64,000 nt of DNA from NCBI RefSeq assembly GCF_037081675.1, contig NZ_JAZAQL010000001.1, forward strand, positions 62,001 through 126,000, given 5' to 3'. The notes below the pieces were generated by a model, which saw only the letters and a program-made list of their open reading frames with translations, was not told the DNA's origin and did no database searches. The translations under genes and the position numbers were made by a program. Shown piece after piece: positions 8,343 to 17,311 of the stretch (position 1 is its first letter; each line of letters starts with the position of its first letter). The stretch is from Halorubellus litoreus. GTDB taxonomy: Archaea > Halobacteriota > Halobacteria > Halobacteriales > Natrialbaceae.

Positions 8343-9212
8343 ATGGGGTTGTTCGACGCGATGCGTCGCGCGCTCGGTCGCGGCGGCGACGCGGACGCGA
8401 CAGACGACGGTGACGAGAGCGACGGTGCCGACGCTGGCGGGGACGGCGCGAGCGGCGAGTGGGGCGTGGACGCGGACGCGGCGGCGCTGGACCCGCAGCC
8501 GGGGCCGCGGCGTCGCGGCGGCGGGCACGGCCGCCACTGGGATACCGCGGTCGACTCGGACGCGGCGCTGCAACGCGTCGTCGCGACGACGCTCGACGAA
8601 GGGCGCGTCCGCGAGAGCCGCGTCGAGGGCGTGGACGCCGTCGAGTACGGCGCTGGCCACTTGCGCGCTCGCGTCCTCCGCGAGGACGGCGACGTCCTGA
8701 CCGCGTACCCGGTCGGGGACGGCGTCGTCCACGAGACGACCGTGACCGACGTGACGCCGTGGGAGACCGACCTGGAGGCGGACGCGACGATCGTCCTCGG
8801 CCCGGAGGAGTTCGCGACGTACGGCGCGAGCGCGTGGGGCGTCGGCGGCGTCCCGCTCGGCGACGCCGAGGTCGAACTCGCGGCGCTCGCGTACGCCGTC
8901 GAGCTCGCGGACGAGGAGACGTACGAGACCGACGACGGCGGCGAGTTCTCCACGCGCGGGATGGCGGGGTTCGCGCCCGTCGAGGGCGGTGGCGTCGCGG
9001 ACTTCGCGTTCCAGACCACGGTCAGAGAGGTCCAGCGCGTCCCGTTCTTCGACGCGAACGGCTACCGGTTCCGCGTGCCGCTCACCAGGGACGGCGACGG
9101 CACCGACTACGAGACGTGGCTGTACGCCGGCGCGCACGCTATCGACGGCCGCGTGCCCGAAGCCGGCGAGGACGTCTCGGGGGTCTTCTGGGTGCAGTCG
9201 CACGTGCGGTGA
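8343..9212 (+). CDS. Conserved hypothetical acidic protein
   Basis: I do not recognise this 289-residue soluble protein. Residues 15-65 are a low-complexity Asp/Gly/Ala stretch. The rest (about 70-289) looks folded and beta-rich, with repeated acidic turns and no signal peptide, membrane helix or cysteine. The bases before the ATG carry no clear Shine-Dalgarno site. It lies 56 bases after the SHOCT membrane gene on the same strand and ends 15 bases before a convergent lipoprotein gene, so a two-gene unit with the SHOCT gene is possible. Confidence 0.7.
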   Translation: MGLFDAMRRALGRGGDADATDDGDESDGADAGGDGASGEWGVDADAAALDPQPGPRRRGGGHGRHWDTAVDSDAALQRVVATTLDEGRVRESRVEGVDAVEYGAGHLRARVLREDGDVLTAYPVGDGVVHETTVTDVTPWETDLEADATIVLGPEEFATYGASAWGVGGVPLGDAEVELAALAYAVELADEETYETDDGGEFSTRGMAGFAPVEGGGVADFAFQTTVREVQRVPFFDANGYRFRVPLTRDGDGTDYETWLYAGAHAIDGRVPEAGEDVSGVFWVQSHVR

Positions 9213-9227
9213 GGTCGGGCGAGGGGG

Positions 9228-9689
9228 TCAGCCCTCGAGGACCTGGTCGTAGAGCAGGAGGCGATCGAGTCGATAATAGCTGTCTGCAACCCGAACGGAG
9301 ATGTTCTCGGGCGGTTCGTCGTGGCGTTCGCGGTACCGGTCCGACGCGTCGGTGAGCGCCGAGAGCAGCGACTGGAACGCCGTCGGGTCGTCGCCCTCGC
9401 AGGCGACGGCGCTCCCGCGGTCGAGGTAGTAGCGGACGACGAGCTTGGCGGGGTCGGCGAGGTCGCGGTACGGGACGACTGCCGCCTCGTCGCCCACCTC
9501 GTCCAGCGGCCCGGCGAACGACACGGACGCTCGCACCCAGTCCTCGTCGCAGGCACCGCGCTCGCGGAGCGACTCCGGCGGGTTCGAGACGGTGAACGTG
9601 TCGGTGCCGGTGGCAGGGAGTCCAGCGAGGCAGCCACCGCTCCCGGCTGCGAGGCCGGTCGCGGCGACGAGCAGGGGTCGTCGTCGCAC
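9228..9689 (-). CDS. Small Tat lipoprotein, unknown function
   Basis: The 153-residue protein begins at GTG 9689 with VRRRPLLVAATGLAAG and a lipobox ending at GGC (Cys 21). The mature part has a cysteine pair (residue 45 in RGACDEDW, and 88 in VACEGDD) that could form a disulphide outside the cell. It does not share the LQSSFV block of the three lipoproteins at 4.9-7.5 kb, so it is a different family. The function is unknown. It is divergent from folCP, whose start codon is 109 bases away. Confidence 0.72.
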   Translation of the reverse strand: MRRRPLLVAATGLAAGSGGCLAGLPATGTDTFTVSNPPESLRERGACDEDWVRASVSFAGPLDEVGDEAAVVPYRDLADPAKLVVRYYLDRGSAVACEGDDPTAFQSLLSALTDASDRYRERHDEPPENISVRVADSYYRLDRLLLYDQVLEG

Positions 9690-9797
9690 GCAACCGGGTT
9701 CGGCCGCGTCCCGCAAGAACCCCGGCGTTGGGTGAAACGCCGACTTGGGTGACCCGCCTTCGACACGCCTAAGCGCCGCGGTCCGGTGACTACAGGC

Positions 9798-12290
9798 ATG
9801 CAGTATCACGAGGCGGCGAACTTCCTGTTCGACCTGCGGCGGTACCGTCCGAGTCCGGGGACGGCGTCGACCGCGCGCCTCCTCGAGCACCTCGGCGACC
9901 CGCACGAAGGCTGCGAGTTCGTGCAGGTGGCGGGGTCGAACGGGAAGGGGAGTACGGCGCGGATGGTGGAGTCCGTGCTGCGGGAGACGGACCTGACGGT
10001 CGGGTTGTTCACGAGTCCGCACCTGGAGGACGTCCGCGAGCGCGTTCGCGTCGACGGGCGGAAGGTCACGCGCGAGGCGCTCGGCGAGTTCGTCGAGGAA
10101 GCGAAGCCCCACGTCTCGGCGCGGGCGGCCGACGGGGAGTCGCCGACGTTCTTCGAGACGATGACGGCGCTCGCGCTGTGGTACTTCGGGGAGCGCGAGG
10201 TCGACGTGGCGGTCTTGGAGGTCGGTATCGGCGGGAAGTTCGACGCGACGAGCGTCGTCGACCCCGCCGCCAGTGCGGTCACGAGCGTCACCCTCGAGCA
10301 CACGGGCGTGCTCGGGGACACGATCGCGGAGATCGCGACCGACAAGGCCCACGTCGCGCCGGCTGACGCACCGCTCGTCACTGGTGCGACCGGTGAGGCG
10401 CTCGCGGCGGTCCGCGAGCAGGCGGGGGACGTCGTCACCGTCGGCACGGACGACGACGCGGACGTTCGCGTCGCGTACGAGGGGCGGACGAATCACGCGG
10501 AGGCGGCGGTCGGTATCGAGACGGACGCCGACGGTGCGCTCGACGTCCGCATCCCGCTCCTGGGCGAGTACCAGGCGGTGAACGCGGGCATCGCGGCGAC
10601 GCTCGCGCGCCAGGTCGCGGACGTGAGCGACGACACGCTCGCCACGGGCCTGCGCTCTGCGCACTGGCCGGGCCGGTTCGAGGTGGTCTCCCAGGAGCCG
10701 TTGACGGTGCTCGACGGCGCGCACAACCCGGGTGCGTTCGAGGGGCTCGCCGAGACCCTGTCGACGTTCGACTACGGCGACCTCCACCTGGTCGTCGGCG
10801 CGATGCACGACAAGGACCACCGCGGGATGGCGGAGGCGATTCCGACGCCCGCGCACTGTTATCCGTGCGAGCCGGACCTCGACCGAAGCGAGGACGCCGA
10901 CGTCCTCGGACGCGTCTTCGGCGCGGACGCCGAGACGGTGACGCCACGGGAGTCGGTCGCGAGCGCGCTCGACGCCGCGCTCGACGCCGCCGGGTCGGAG
11001 GACTGCGTGCTCGTCACGGGGTCGCTGTTCGCGGTCGCGGAGGCCCGCGAGCGCTGGACGCGCATCGAGGTCCCGAAGACGATACGCGACCTCGACGACG
11101 CCGAGCGGACGCTCGCGGGCGCGAACGTCACCGACGGCGGCGTCGCGGAACTCCGCTCTGAGGGCGTGCATCGCGTCCTGCGGACGCGCCTCCAGGAGCG
11201 CCAGGCGAACGCGCTCAAGGAGGCGTTGCTGCGCGTCGGCGGCGAGTGCGCCGTTTCGGGACTCGACGGGAACGACGAGCGCGTGGACGTCGTCCTCATG
11301 GGGACGCTCGCGCAGTTCGAGCGACTCGCGGCCGCGCTCGACGACGGCCCGTACGGCCTCGCCCGGTTCGCCAGTGAACTCCGGGACGCACTCGCCCTCG
11401 ACGCGCCCCACGGCACGGGTTCCGATACCGTCGAGGGCGACGGCGACGACGAGAACGCCGACCCGCAGTGGCCGTGGACGGATGGGACGGCCGTGATGGG
11501 TATCCTGAACGTGACGCCGGACTCGTTCTTCGACGGCGGCGAGTACGACCGCCTCGAGGACGCGGTCGCGCGCGCCGAGGAGATGGTCGCGAACGGCGTG
11601 GACGTCGTCGACGTCGGCGGGGAGTCGACGCGTCCGGGCGCGGACCCCGTCACGGTCGACGACGAGATCGACCGCGTCGTCCCGGTCATCGAATCCATCC
11701 GCGACGCGGGCCTCGACGTCACCATCAGCGTCGATACGCGGAAGGCGGCGGTCGCGGACGCCGCGCTCGACGCGGGCGCGGACGTCGTGAACGACGTCTC
11801 GGGGCTTTCCGACCCCGAGATGCGGTTCGTCGCCGCGGAGCACGACGCCGGGCTGTGCGTGATGCACTCCATCGACACGCCCGTCGACCCGGAGAACGAC
11901 GTCGCGTACGACGACGTCGTCGAGGACGTCCTCGACCAGCTCCGCGAACAGGTCTTGCTCGCGGAGAAAGCCGGTGTCGCGCGCGAGGATATCGTCGTCG
12001 ACCCCGGGCTCGGGTTCGGGAAGACCCCAGCGGAGTCGTTCGAACTGCTGGGGCGCGTCGACGAGTTCGCCGCGCTCGACTGCGCGGTCCTCGTCGGGCA
12101 CTCCCACAAGTCGATGTTCGGCGCCATCGACCGCGACGAGGACGACCGGCTCTCGGCGACGGTCGCCGCGACCGCGCTCGCCGCCGACCGCGGCGCGGAC
12201 GTCGTTCGCGTGCACGACGTCGACGAGAACGTCGCCGCGGTCGACGCCGCACGCGCCGCTCGTCGCCCCGGGGAACTCGAAGAAGACTGA
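9798..12290 (+). CDS. folCP: Fused folylpolyglutamate synthase and dihydropteroate synthase
   Basis: The 830-residue protein combines two folate enzymes. Residues 1 to about 420 are a FolC/Mur-ligase-like domain with the nucleotide-binding loop VAGSNGKGSTARM, SPHLEDVRERV, and GRFEVVSQEPLTVLDGAHNPGA. A middle segment of roughly 130 residues (about 425-560) belongs to neither classical enzyme. Residues from about 565 are dihydropteroate synthase, with GILNVTPDSFFDGG, VDVVDVGGESTRPGA and ISVDTRKAAVADAAL. It should join pterin to p-aminobenzoate and add glutamates. ATG 9798 fits the FolC N terminus; an in-frame codon at 9786 adds only four residues. It is a single open frame with no break at either domain boundary. 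Confidence 0.92.
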   Translation: MQYHEAANFLFDLRRYRPSPGTASTARLLEHLGDPHEGCEFVQVAGSNGKGSTARMVESVLRETDLTVGLFTSPHLEDVRERVRVDGRKVTREALGEFVEEAKPHVSARAADGESPTFFETMTALALWYFGEREVDVAVLEVGIGGKFDATSVVDPAASAVTSVTLEHTGVLGDTIAEIATDKAHVAPADAPLVTGATGEALAAVREQAGDVVTVGTDDDADVRVAYEGRTNHAEAAVGIETDADGALDVRIPLLGEYQAVNAGIAATLARQVADVSDDTLATGLRSAHWPGRFEVVSQEPLTVLDGAHNPGAFEGLAETLSTFDYGDLHLVVGAMHDKDHRGMAEAIPTPAHCYPCEPDLDRSEDADVLGRVFGADAETVTPRESVASALDAALDAAGSEDCVLVTGSLFAVAEARERWTRIEVPKTIRDLDDAERTLAGANVTDGGVAELRSEGVHRVLRTRLQERQANALKEALLRVGGECAVSGLDGNDERVDVVLMGTLAQFERLAAALDDGPYGLARFASELRDALALDAPHGTGSDTVEGDGDDENADPQWPWTDGTAVMGILNVTPDSFFDGGEYDRLEDAVARAEEMVANGVDVVDVGGESTRPGADPVTVDDEIDRVVPVIESIRDAGLDVTISVDTRKAAVADAALDAGADVVNDVSGLSDPEMRFVAAEHDAGLCVMHSIDTPVDPENDVAYDDVVEDVLDQLREQVLLAEKAGVAREDIVVDPGLGFGKTPAESFELLGRVDEFAALDCAVLVGHSHKSMFGAIDRDEDDRLSATVAATALAADRGADVVRVHDVDENVAAVDAARAARRPGELEED

Positions 12291-12341
12291 TTGTCGCGGG
12301 TCGAACTCCGTCCGTTCGACTCGCTGTGTGGAACTGGTCGC

Positions 12342-13064
12342 TCAGTTCGCGTCGGCGACGACCATCGCCCCGGCGTTGGCGGCGTCGAAGCCGGCCGGTG
12401 CGACGCGCTCGGTCGCGCTCTCGTTCTCGTCGGTCTGATGCTTGATGCCCTCGATCATCGTGAGGATCTCCTGTTCGCCCGCGGGGAGTTTCGTCGGGTG
12501 GCCGCCGATGGCGAGCACGATGTCGTCGCCGTGACGCACCCGGGTGACGTACAGTTTCACCTCGACCTCCTCGCCGCCGAACGTCGTGTTCGTCGCGAAC
12601 ACGCCGACGCGCGCGTCCTTCCCGAGGACGGACGCGGTCTTGTTCTCGACGAACCGCGCGTTCTCGAGGTTCCCGAACGCGGTGTCGTAGTCCGCGGTGA
12701 GGTTCGCGAGGATACCGCTGTAGCTCATGTTCGCGTACGGGTTCGTGGTGTGCCCGAACACGTCGACGCGATGCGTCGAGACGACCGCGAGGACGCCCGT
12801 GGTCTCCTCGGCGATGTCGTCGTACTTCTCGTACCGCAGGTACCAGTTCGTGACCTCGATCCGGCGGTCCGAGACGGTCTGGTTCACGACCAGTTCCTCG
12901 CGTAGTTGCCGTTCGTATCCGCTCGCCGTCTTCGCGTCCGCGTCGACGCTCACCTCGTTCGCCTGGTAGACGAGCGCCTCCTCGCCCGTGACGAACCCGA
13001 TGCAGCCGCTCGTCACTATCACGAGGACGAGCGCGACGACACCCACGCTCCGCGTCGATTCCAT
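12342..13064 (-). CDS. Lipoprotein resembling the haloarchaeal DUF6517 family
   Basis: The 240-residue protein has a Sec-type signal (MESTRSVGVVALVLVIVTSGC) with the lipobox cysteine at residue 21, then a body with several N-glycosylation-like sequons (NQT, NMS, NLT, NKT, NTT), consistent with an exported glycoprotein. The sequence VLAVVSTHRVDVFGHTTNPYANMS and VYVTRVRHGDDIVLAIGG-like blocks resemble the DUF6517 group of haloarchaeal surface proteins as I remember it; that match is from memory. ATG 13064 is preferred over 13094 because the signal peptide starts there. Function unknown. Confidence 0.72.
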   Translation of the reverse strand: MESTRSVGVVALVLVIVTSGCIGFVTGEEALVYQANEVSVDADAKTASGYERQLREELVVNQTVSDRRIEVTNWYLRYEKYDDIAEETTGVLAVVSTHRVDVFGHTTNPYANMSYSGILANLTADYDTAFGNLENARFVENKTASVLGKDARVGVFATNTTFGGEEVEVKLYVTRVRHGDDIVLAIGGHPTKLPAGEQEILTMIEGIKHQTDENESATERVAPAGFDAANAGAMVVADAN

Positions 13065-13248
13065 GCACCAGTGGTGTCGGTAAGTGCCAATCAACCTTCC
13101 GGCTGTTCGGGTGCAGTGTATCGGCCCGCGAACTGGTCGATTCGGGCGAATTCTGGGATGCTGGTAGGTGTCCGAAACGCCCGCATTGTCGTGGTAAGAC
13201 GTACCATAACGCGTGCTGAGTCGTCCAAAAGACCCTTAACCCAGGCTC

Positions 13249-13264
13249 TAATTACATCTCATTA
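13249..13264 (+). promoter_or_regulatory. 16-base AT-rich element before a start codon, copy 1
   Basis: TAATTACATCTCATTA ends 3 bases before the ATG at 13268. An identical 16-mer occurs at 33586-33601, 6 bases before another start codon. In DNA this GC-rich, an exact AT-rich match at the same position relative to two genes suggests a shared regulator site or a conserved 5' leader. Confidence 0.5.
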
Positions 13265-13267
13265 CAG

Positions 13268-14236
13268 ATGGCCGACTTCCCCGACTACCTCGACGTCGAC
13301 TACACGGACGGCGAAGGCGAGAACCCCGAGGACTACCCCTCGGTCGAACACAAGATCGAGAAAGCCATCGAGGTCACGAAGAAGGGCCTCGAGGAGTACG
13401 AGAACCCCGTCGTCATGTGGACCGGCGGGAAGGACTCGACGCTCACGCTGTACTTCGTCAAGGAGGTCGCCGACCGTTTCGACCTCGAGGTGCCGCCGGT
13501 CGTCTTCATCGACCACTTCCAGCACTTCGAGGAACTCATCGACTTCGCGAAGCACTGGGCCGACGAGTGGGACCTCGACGTCATCTGGGCGCGCAACGAG
13601 GACATCGGCTCCATCGTCGACGAGCGCGACCTCGAGCCCGGTGACGACATCGAGATCGACGAGCTCAGCGACCACAACCAGCATCACGTCCGGAACATCC
13701 TCGAGTACGAGGAGGACTCGTTCCCGTTCCTGCTCGACACGTACGTCGGCAACCACCTCCTGAAGACGGTGGCGCTCAACGACGCCATCGAGGAGCACGA
13801 CGTCGACGGCATCCTCTCCGGCGTCCGCTGGGACGAGCAGGAAGCGCGCGCGGACGAGACGTTCTTCAGTCCGCGTCACGACCCCGACATCTACCCGCCC
13901 CACGACCGCATCCAGCCCATCCTGCACTTCGACGAGCGCGCGGTCTGGGACACGTTCTGGCACTTCACCATCCCGGACGTCGTCGAGGGCTACCCCGAGG
14001 AGGGCTACGTCCCCGAGAGCGACACGGACCTGCCCGAGGGCATCGAGCAGGAGGACATCCCCGTGAGCCCGAAGTACTTCGCCGGCTTCCGCTCGCTCGG
14101 GAGCGAAGTCAGTACGGACAAGTCCGCGGAGGAACCCGCGTGGCTCCAGGACCTCGACAACACGACCGAGCGCGCGGGCCGCGCCCAGGACAAGGAGGAC
14201 CTGATGGAGCGCCTGCGCGACCTCGGCTACATGTAA
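13268..14236 (+). CDS. PP-loop protein of the PAPS reductase/CysD-like family, paralogue 1
   Basis: The 322-residue protein has a PP-loop TGGKDST at about residues 52-58 (MWTGGKDSTLTLYF), as in PAPS reductases and CysD-type sulfate adenylyltransferase subunits, which bind a nucleotide through this loop. Other shared blocks are VVFIDHFQHFEE, ILSGVRWDEQEARADETFF and a C-terminal AGRAQDKEDLMERLRDLGYM. It lacks the C-terminal cysteine motif of true PAPS reductases, so a nucleotide alpha-hydrolase or sulfurylase-like reaction is more likely than reduction. The gene at 14446 is a close paralogue. The 16-base element just upstream may be part of the promoter. Confidence 0.8.
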   Translation: MADFPDYLDVDYTDGEGENPEDYPSVEHKIEKAIEVTKKGLEEYENPVVMWTGGKDSTLTLYFVKEVADRFDLEVPPVVFIDHFQHFEELIDFAKHWADEWDLDVIWARNEDIGSIVDERDLEPGDDIEIDELSDHNQHHVRNILEYEEDSFPFLLDTYVGNHLLKTVALNDAIEEHDVDGILSGVRWDEQEARADETFFSPRHDPDIYPPHDRIQPILHFDERAVWDTFWHFTIPDVVEGYPEEGYVPESDTDLPEGIEQEDIPVSPKYFAGFRSLGSEVSTDKSAEEPAWLQDLDNTTERAGRAQDKEDLMERLRDLGYM

Positions 14237-14399
14237 CGGCGGGCGACTGACGACTGACACACGTGACTGCGGCCGACTGACGGCCGACCGTCGACTCGCG
14301 GCCGGCCCGCGACGCAGCGTCTCCGTTCGATTCTTCGACGCTCGACCACGTAGCCGGCGGCTACTCGCATCGAGCTTTGGTAGCCGATTCCTGTGCTAC

Positions 14400-14419
14400 T
14401 GGTTGTCGGCATACAACCA
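14400..14419 (+). promoter_or_regulatory. Inverted repeat upstream of PP-loop paralogue 2
   Basis: TGGTTGT (14400-14406) and ACAACCA (14413-14419) form a perfect 7-base inverted repeat with a 6-base spacer. It is centred about 37 bases before the ATG at 14446, where a repressor or activator could contact the TATA/BRE region. Confidence 0.45.
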
Positions 14420-14445
14420 ATACCTCCGGGCGCGTCAAGAGGGAC

Positions 14446-15393
14446 ATGAGTACGTTCCCAGAGTACGTCACAGTGGACTACGAGCGCGGGGCGAGTGAGA
14501 CGCCCGCGGACTACGCGTCGCTCGAATCGAAGTTCGCGGTCGCCGCCGAGACGGTCCGGACGGCGCTCGAACAGTACGAGAACCCGGCCGTGATGTTCAC
14601 GGGCGGGAAGGACTCGACGCTCGTCGCGTACGTCGTCCGCGAGGTCGCCGTCGAGGGCGGGTTCGACCTGCCACCGCTCGTGTTCCTCGACCACTACCGT
14701 CACTTCGAGGAGACGCTCGCGTTCGCCGAACGCTGGGCCGACGAGTGGGGTTTCGAACTGGTCGTCGCTCGCAACGACGCGTTCGCGAGCTTCGAGCCGG
14801 GGAGCGAGGTCGCGGTCGCGGACCTCCCCGAGCACACGCAGCGCGAACTCCGCGAGGTCCTCGAGTACGACGACGACGCGTTCGTGTTCTCGCCGGACAC
14901 GCTCGCGGGCAACCACCTCCTGAAGACCGTCGCGCTCAACGAGACCATCACCGACCGCGGGTTCGACGGCGTCTTCTCCGGCATCCGATGGGACGAGCAG
15001 GACGCGAGAGCGACGGAGACGTTCTTCAGTCCGCGTCACGACGCCGAGAAGTACCCGCCCCACGACCGCGTGCACCCGATCCTCGCGTTCGACGAGCGCG
15101 CGGTCTGGGACGCCATCTGGGGGTACGTCGTCCCCGACAGCGTCCCCGGCTACCCGGACGGCCACGTGCCCGTCGACGTCCTCGACCTCCCCGACGACCT
15201 CGACGTCCTCGACCTCCCCGTGCACCCGCTGTACTTCGAGGGCTACCGGAGCCTCGGCACGAAGGAGGGGTCGGCGGCGAACGACGACCGCGCCGCGTGG
15301 ACCCAGGACGTCGAGGGCACGACCGAGCGCGAGGGGCGCGCGCAGGACAAGGAGGACATCATGGCGCGACTCCGGGACCTCGGCTACATGTAG
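14446..15393 (+). CDS. PP-loop protein of the PAPS reductase/CysD-like family, paralogue 2
   Basis: The 315-residue protein matches its neighbour along its length: PP-loop TGGKDST in MFTGGKDSTLVAY, FLDHYRHFEE, FSGIRWDEQDARATETFFSP, and the same C-terminal ending RLRDLGYM. Several nucleotide stretches of 20 or more bases are identical between the two genes (for example around 13856 and 15017), which points to tandem duplication. The segment between the RPHD-like region and the C terminus is shorter here. Start 14446 was chosen over an earlier in-frame codon because homology with paralogue 1 begins there. Its own upstream inverted repeat suggests separate regulation. Confidence 0.8.
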   Translation: MSTFPEYVTVDYERGASETPADYASLESKFAVAAETVRTALEQYENPAVMFTGGKDSTLVAYVVREVAVEGGFDLPPLVFLDHYRHFEETLAFAERWADEWGFELVVARNDAFASFEPGSEVAVADLPEHTQRELREVLEYDDDAFVFSPDTLAGNHLLKTVALNETITDRGFDGVFSGIRWDEQDARATETFFSPRHDAEKYPPHDRVHPILAFDERAVWDAIWGYVVPDSVPGYPDGHVPVDVLDLPDDLDVLDLPVHPLYFEGYRSLGTKEGSAANDDRAAWTQDVEGTTEREGRAQDKEDIMARLRDLGYM

Positions 15394-15441
15394 GGACGCG
15401 TCGGCGAGGGACGCGTCGGCGAGGCGTCCGTTCCGCGGGCG

Positions 15442-16344
15442 TCAGTCCCAGGAGCGGACGCGCGTGTAGTAGTTGAACATGTCCGCGTACGTCGGGTCGG
15501 CCGCGGCGACCTTCTCCCGGTTCGAGTCGTCCGGAATCGTGCGTTTCGCGAGGTCGACGGTCGCGCCGTCCTGGAGGAACCCGCGGCGTTCCTGGCCGTC
15601 CTCGAACAGCCGGCCGTCGCGGACGAACTCGGAGACGTCGCCGACGAGCCGACGGCCGTCGACGCGGAGGACGCGCGGGACGTCCGCGAGGAGCGCGTCG
15701 GGGTCGCCGGCGGCGACGCGCTCGCCGTGCTGGACGAACGCGACGTGACTCGCGATGTCGGCGTCCATCGGTTCGTGACTCGTGAAGACGACGGTCTTCC
15801 CGTCGTCGACGAGGTCGCGGAGGTACGAGTGCAGGCGGTCGATCGTCGTCATGTCCAGTTCCGCGCTCGGCTCGTCGAGCAGGTAGAGCGGGACGTCGAC
15901 CGAGAGCGTCGCCGCGAGCTCGAGCTTGCGCGTCATCCCGCCCGAGTAGTCGCGAACGGGTTTGTCGAGCGCGTCCCTGTCGAGGTCGAGCCAGTCGACG
16001 ATGTCGCGCCACTCGTCGGTCGCTCGCGGGTGGAGGCCCGCGTAGAACTCGAGGTTCTCGCGGCCCGTGAGGTCCGGGAGCGCGAGCCCGCCCTGGATCA
16101 TGAACGAGAGGTCGGTTCTGGCCTCGGTCGGCGACCGCCCGAGCACCTCGACGTCGCCGTCGTCGGGCGAGAGCGCGCCGCAGAGACACGACAGGAGGAT
16201 GGTCTTCCCGGCGCCGTTCGGCCCCATGAGGAGCGTGACGTCGTTCGCCGGCACGCGAAGGTCCGCGTCGTCGAGCACGACCGCGTCGCCGAACGTCTTC
16301 CGGACGCCGGTCGCGCTCACCGCGAGCGCGTCACTCACCCGCAT
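15442..16344 (-). CDS. ABC transporter ATP-binding protein of the TOMM cluster (SagG-like)
   Basis: The 300-residue ABC ATPase has Walker A GPNGAGKT at about residues 38-45, Q-loop MIQGG, signature YSGGMTRKLELA, Walker B LYLLDEP and switch His in FTSHEP. A C-terminal extension of about 80 residues follows the nucleotide-binding domain. Its start overlaps the end of the permease gene by 14 bases, so the two are translated together and surely form one exporter. Position at the end of a RiPP cluster suggests that it exports the modified peptide and may also give immunity, as SagG-SagI do for streptolysin S. That role is inferred from context. Confidence 0.88.
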   Translation of the reverse strand: MRVSDALAVSATGVRKTFGDAVVLDDADLRVPANDVTLLMGPNGAGKTILLSCLCGALSPDDGDVEVLGRSPTEARTDLSFMIQGGLALPDLTGRENLEFYAGLHPRATDEWRDIVDWLDLDRDALDKPVRDYSGGMTRKLELAATLSVDVPLYLLDEPSAELDMTTIDRLHSYLRDLVDDGKTVVFTSHEPMDADIASHVAFVQHGERVAAGDPDALLADVPRVLRVDGRRLVGDVSEFVRDGRLFEDGQERRGFLQDGATVDLAKRTIPDDSNREKVAAADPTYADMFNYYTRVRSWD

Positions 16345-17311
16345 CACCCCCGTAGACGGCGCGACGCATCGTGAGGACGGCGACACCCCAGAGCGCGACC
16401 GCGAACCCGAGGAGGACGACGAGGTAGACGGGGTCCGCGGGGAGTTCCGGCGGCGTGACGCCGGCGCTCGCGGCCGCGCTTCCATGGACGTCCGTGAGGT
16501 GGTATACCTGGAGGCGTGCGGCGAGCGAGTTCGGGACGAGGTTCACGTAGTCCGCGAGCGGCGACATCGCGGGCTGGACGCCGTTGAAGCCCGTGGAGAA
16601 GAACAGGACGAGGAGCGTGGTGTTCGTGATGACGGTGAGGTACTCGCCCTTCGTGACGACCGCCGAGAGCACGACCGCGGTCGACATCCCGACGATACAG
16701 AACAGGAGGAGGCTCGCGAGCACGACCGGCACCGAGAGTACGCTGTGGAGGTCGAAGCTCGCGCCGTCGACGTACCCGACCGCGATGACGCTCCAGAACG
16801 ACGCGAGCGCGAGCACGAACCCGGCGAGGAACCGCCCGGTGAGGTCCGCCGACGGATAGACGGGGAGCGACCGGAGCTTCCGGTAGCGCTTCTCCTCGAG
16901 GTCGGCGGTGAAGTTCTGCGCGAACGAGACGAGCGTCACCGTGAACGCGCCGAACAGCCCGAACGAGATGGCGTTCGTCGCCTTCGTGTCCGCCATCACC
17001 GCCGCCAACTCGGCCTCCGGGACGCCCTGTGGTTCGCTGATGAACAGCACCATCGTGAGGAAGTACCAGAACACCGGCCAGAGGATCGCCCAGAACAGCG
17101 CGACCTTGCTGCGCGCGAGTTCGCGGAGCGACCGCCGAGCGAAGCTCTTCGTCTGCCTGTACCATGGGGCGACGCCCGTGGCGTCGTCCGCTCGCTGCGT
17201 CGTCTGGGTCGATGCGTGGTCGGTTGCCATGTGTGTCCTGGAATGGTCGGTCGTCGAGTGCGCGCGCTCGGTCGTTGCGTGATCGGTCGTCGTGGACTCG
17301 GACGTGGTCAT
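16331..17311 (-). CDS. ABC-2 permease of the TOMM cluster (SagH/I-like)
   Basis: The 326-residue protein has a cytoplasmic N terminus of about 55 residues rich in Thr, Ser and His, then about six transmembrane helices. A loop reads FTADLEEKRYRKLRSLPVYPSADL, the cytoplasmic coupling region of ABC-2 permeases. Unlike streptolysin clusters, which have two permease genes, only this one is present, so the exporter is probably a homodimer. It overlaps the hydrolase gene upstream by four bases (ATGA) and the ATPase downstream by 14, which fits one operon. The repeated TTDH/TTERAH N-terminal tail is unusual. Confidence 0.85.
   Translation of the reverse strand: MTTSESTTTDHATTERAHSTTDHSRTHMATDHASTQTTQRADDATGVAPWYRQTKSFARRSLRELARSKVALFWAILWPVFWYFLTMVLFISEPQGVPEAELAAVMADTKATNAISFGLFGAFTVTLVSFAQNFTADLEEKRYRKLRSLPVYPSADLTGRFLAGFVLALASFWSVIAVGYVDGASFDLHSVLSVPVVLASLLLFCIVGMSTAVVLSAVVTKGEYLTVITNTTLLVLFFSTGFNGVQPAMSPLADYVNLVPNSLAARLQVYHLTDVHGSAAASAGVTPPELPADPVYLVVLLGFAVALWGVAVLTMRRAVYGGDAGE

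Noticed and set aside
9228..12215. 995-residue frame opposite folCP
   Set aside because: It is the GC-rich antisense shadow of folCP; only its last 153 codons (from 9689) have a lipoprotein signal and acidic sequence.
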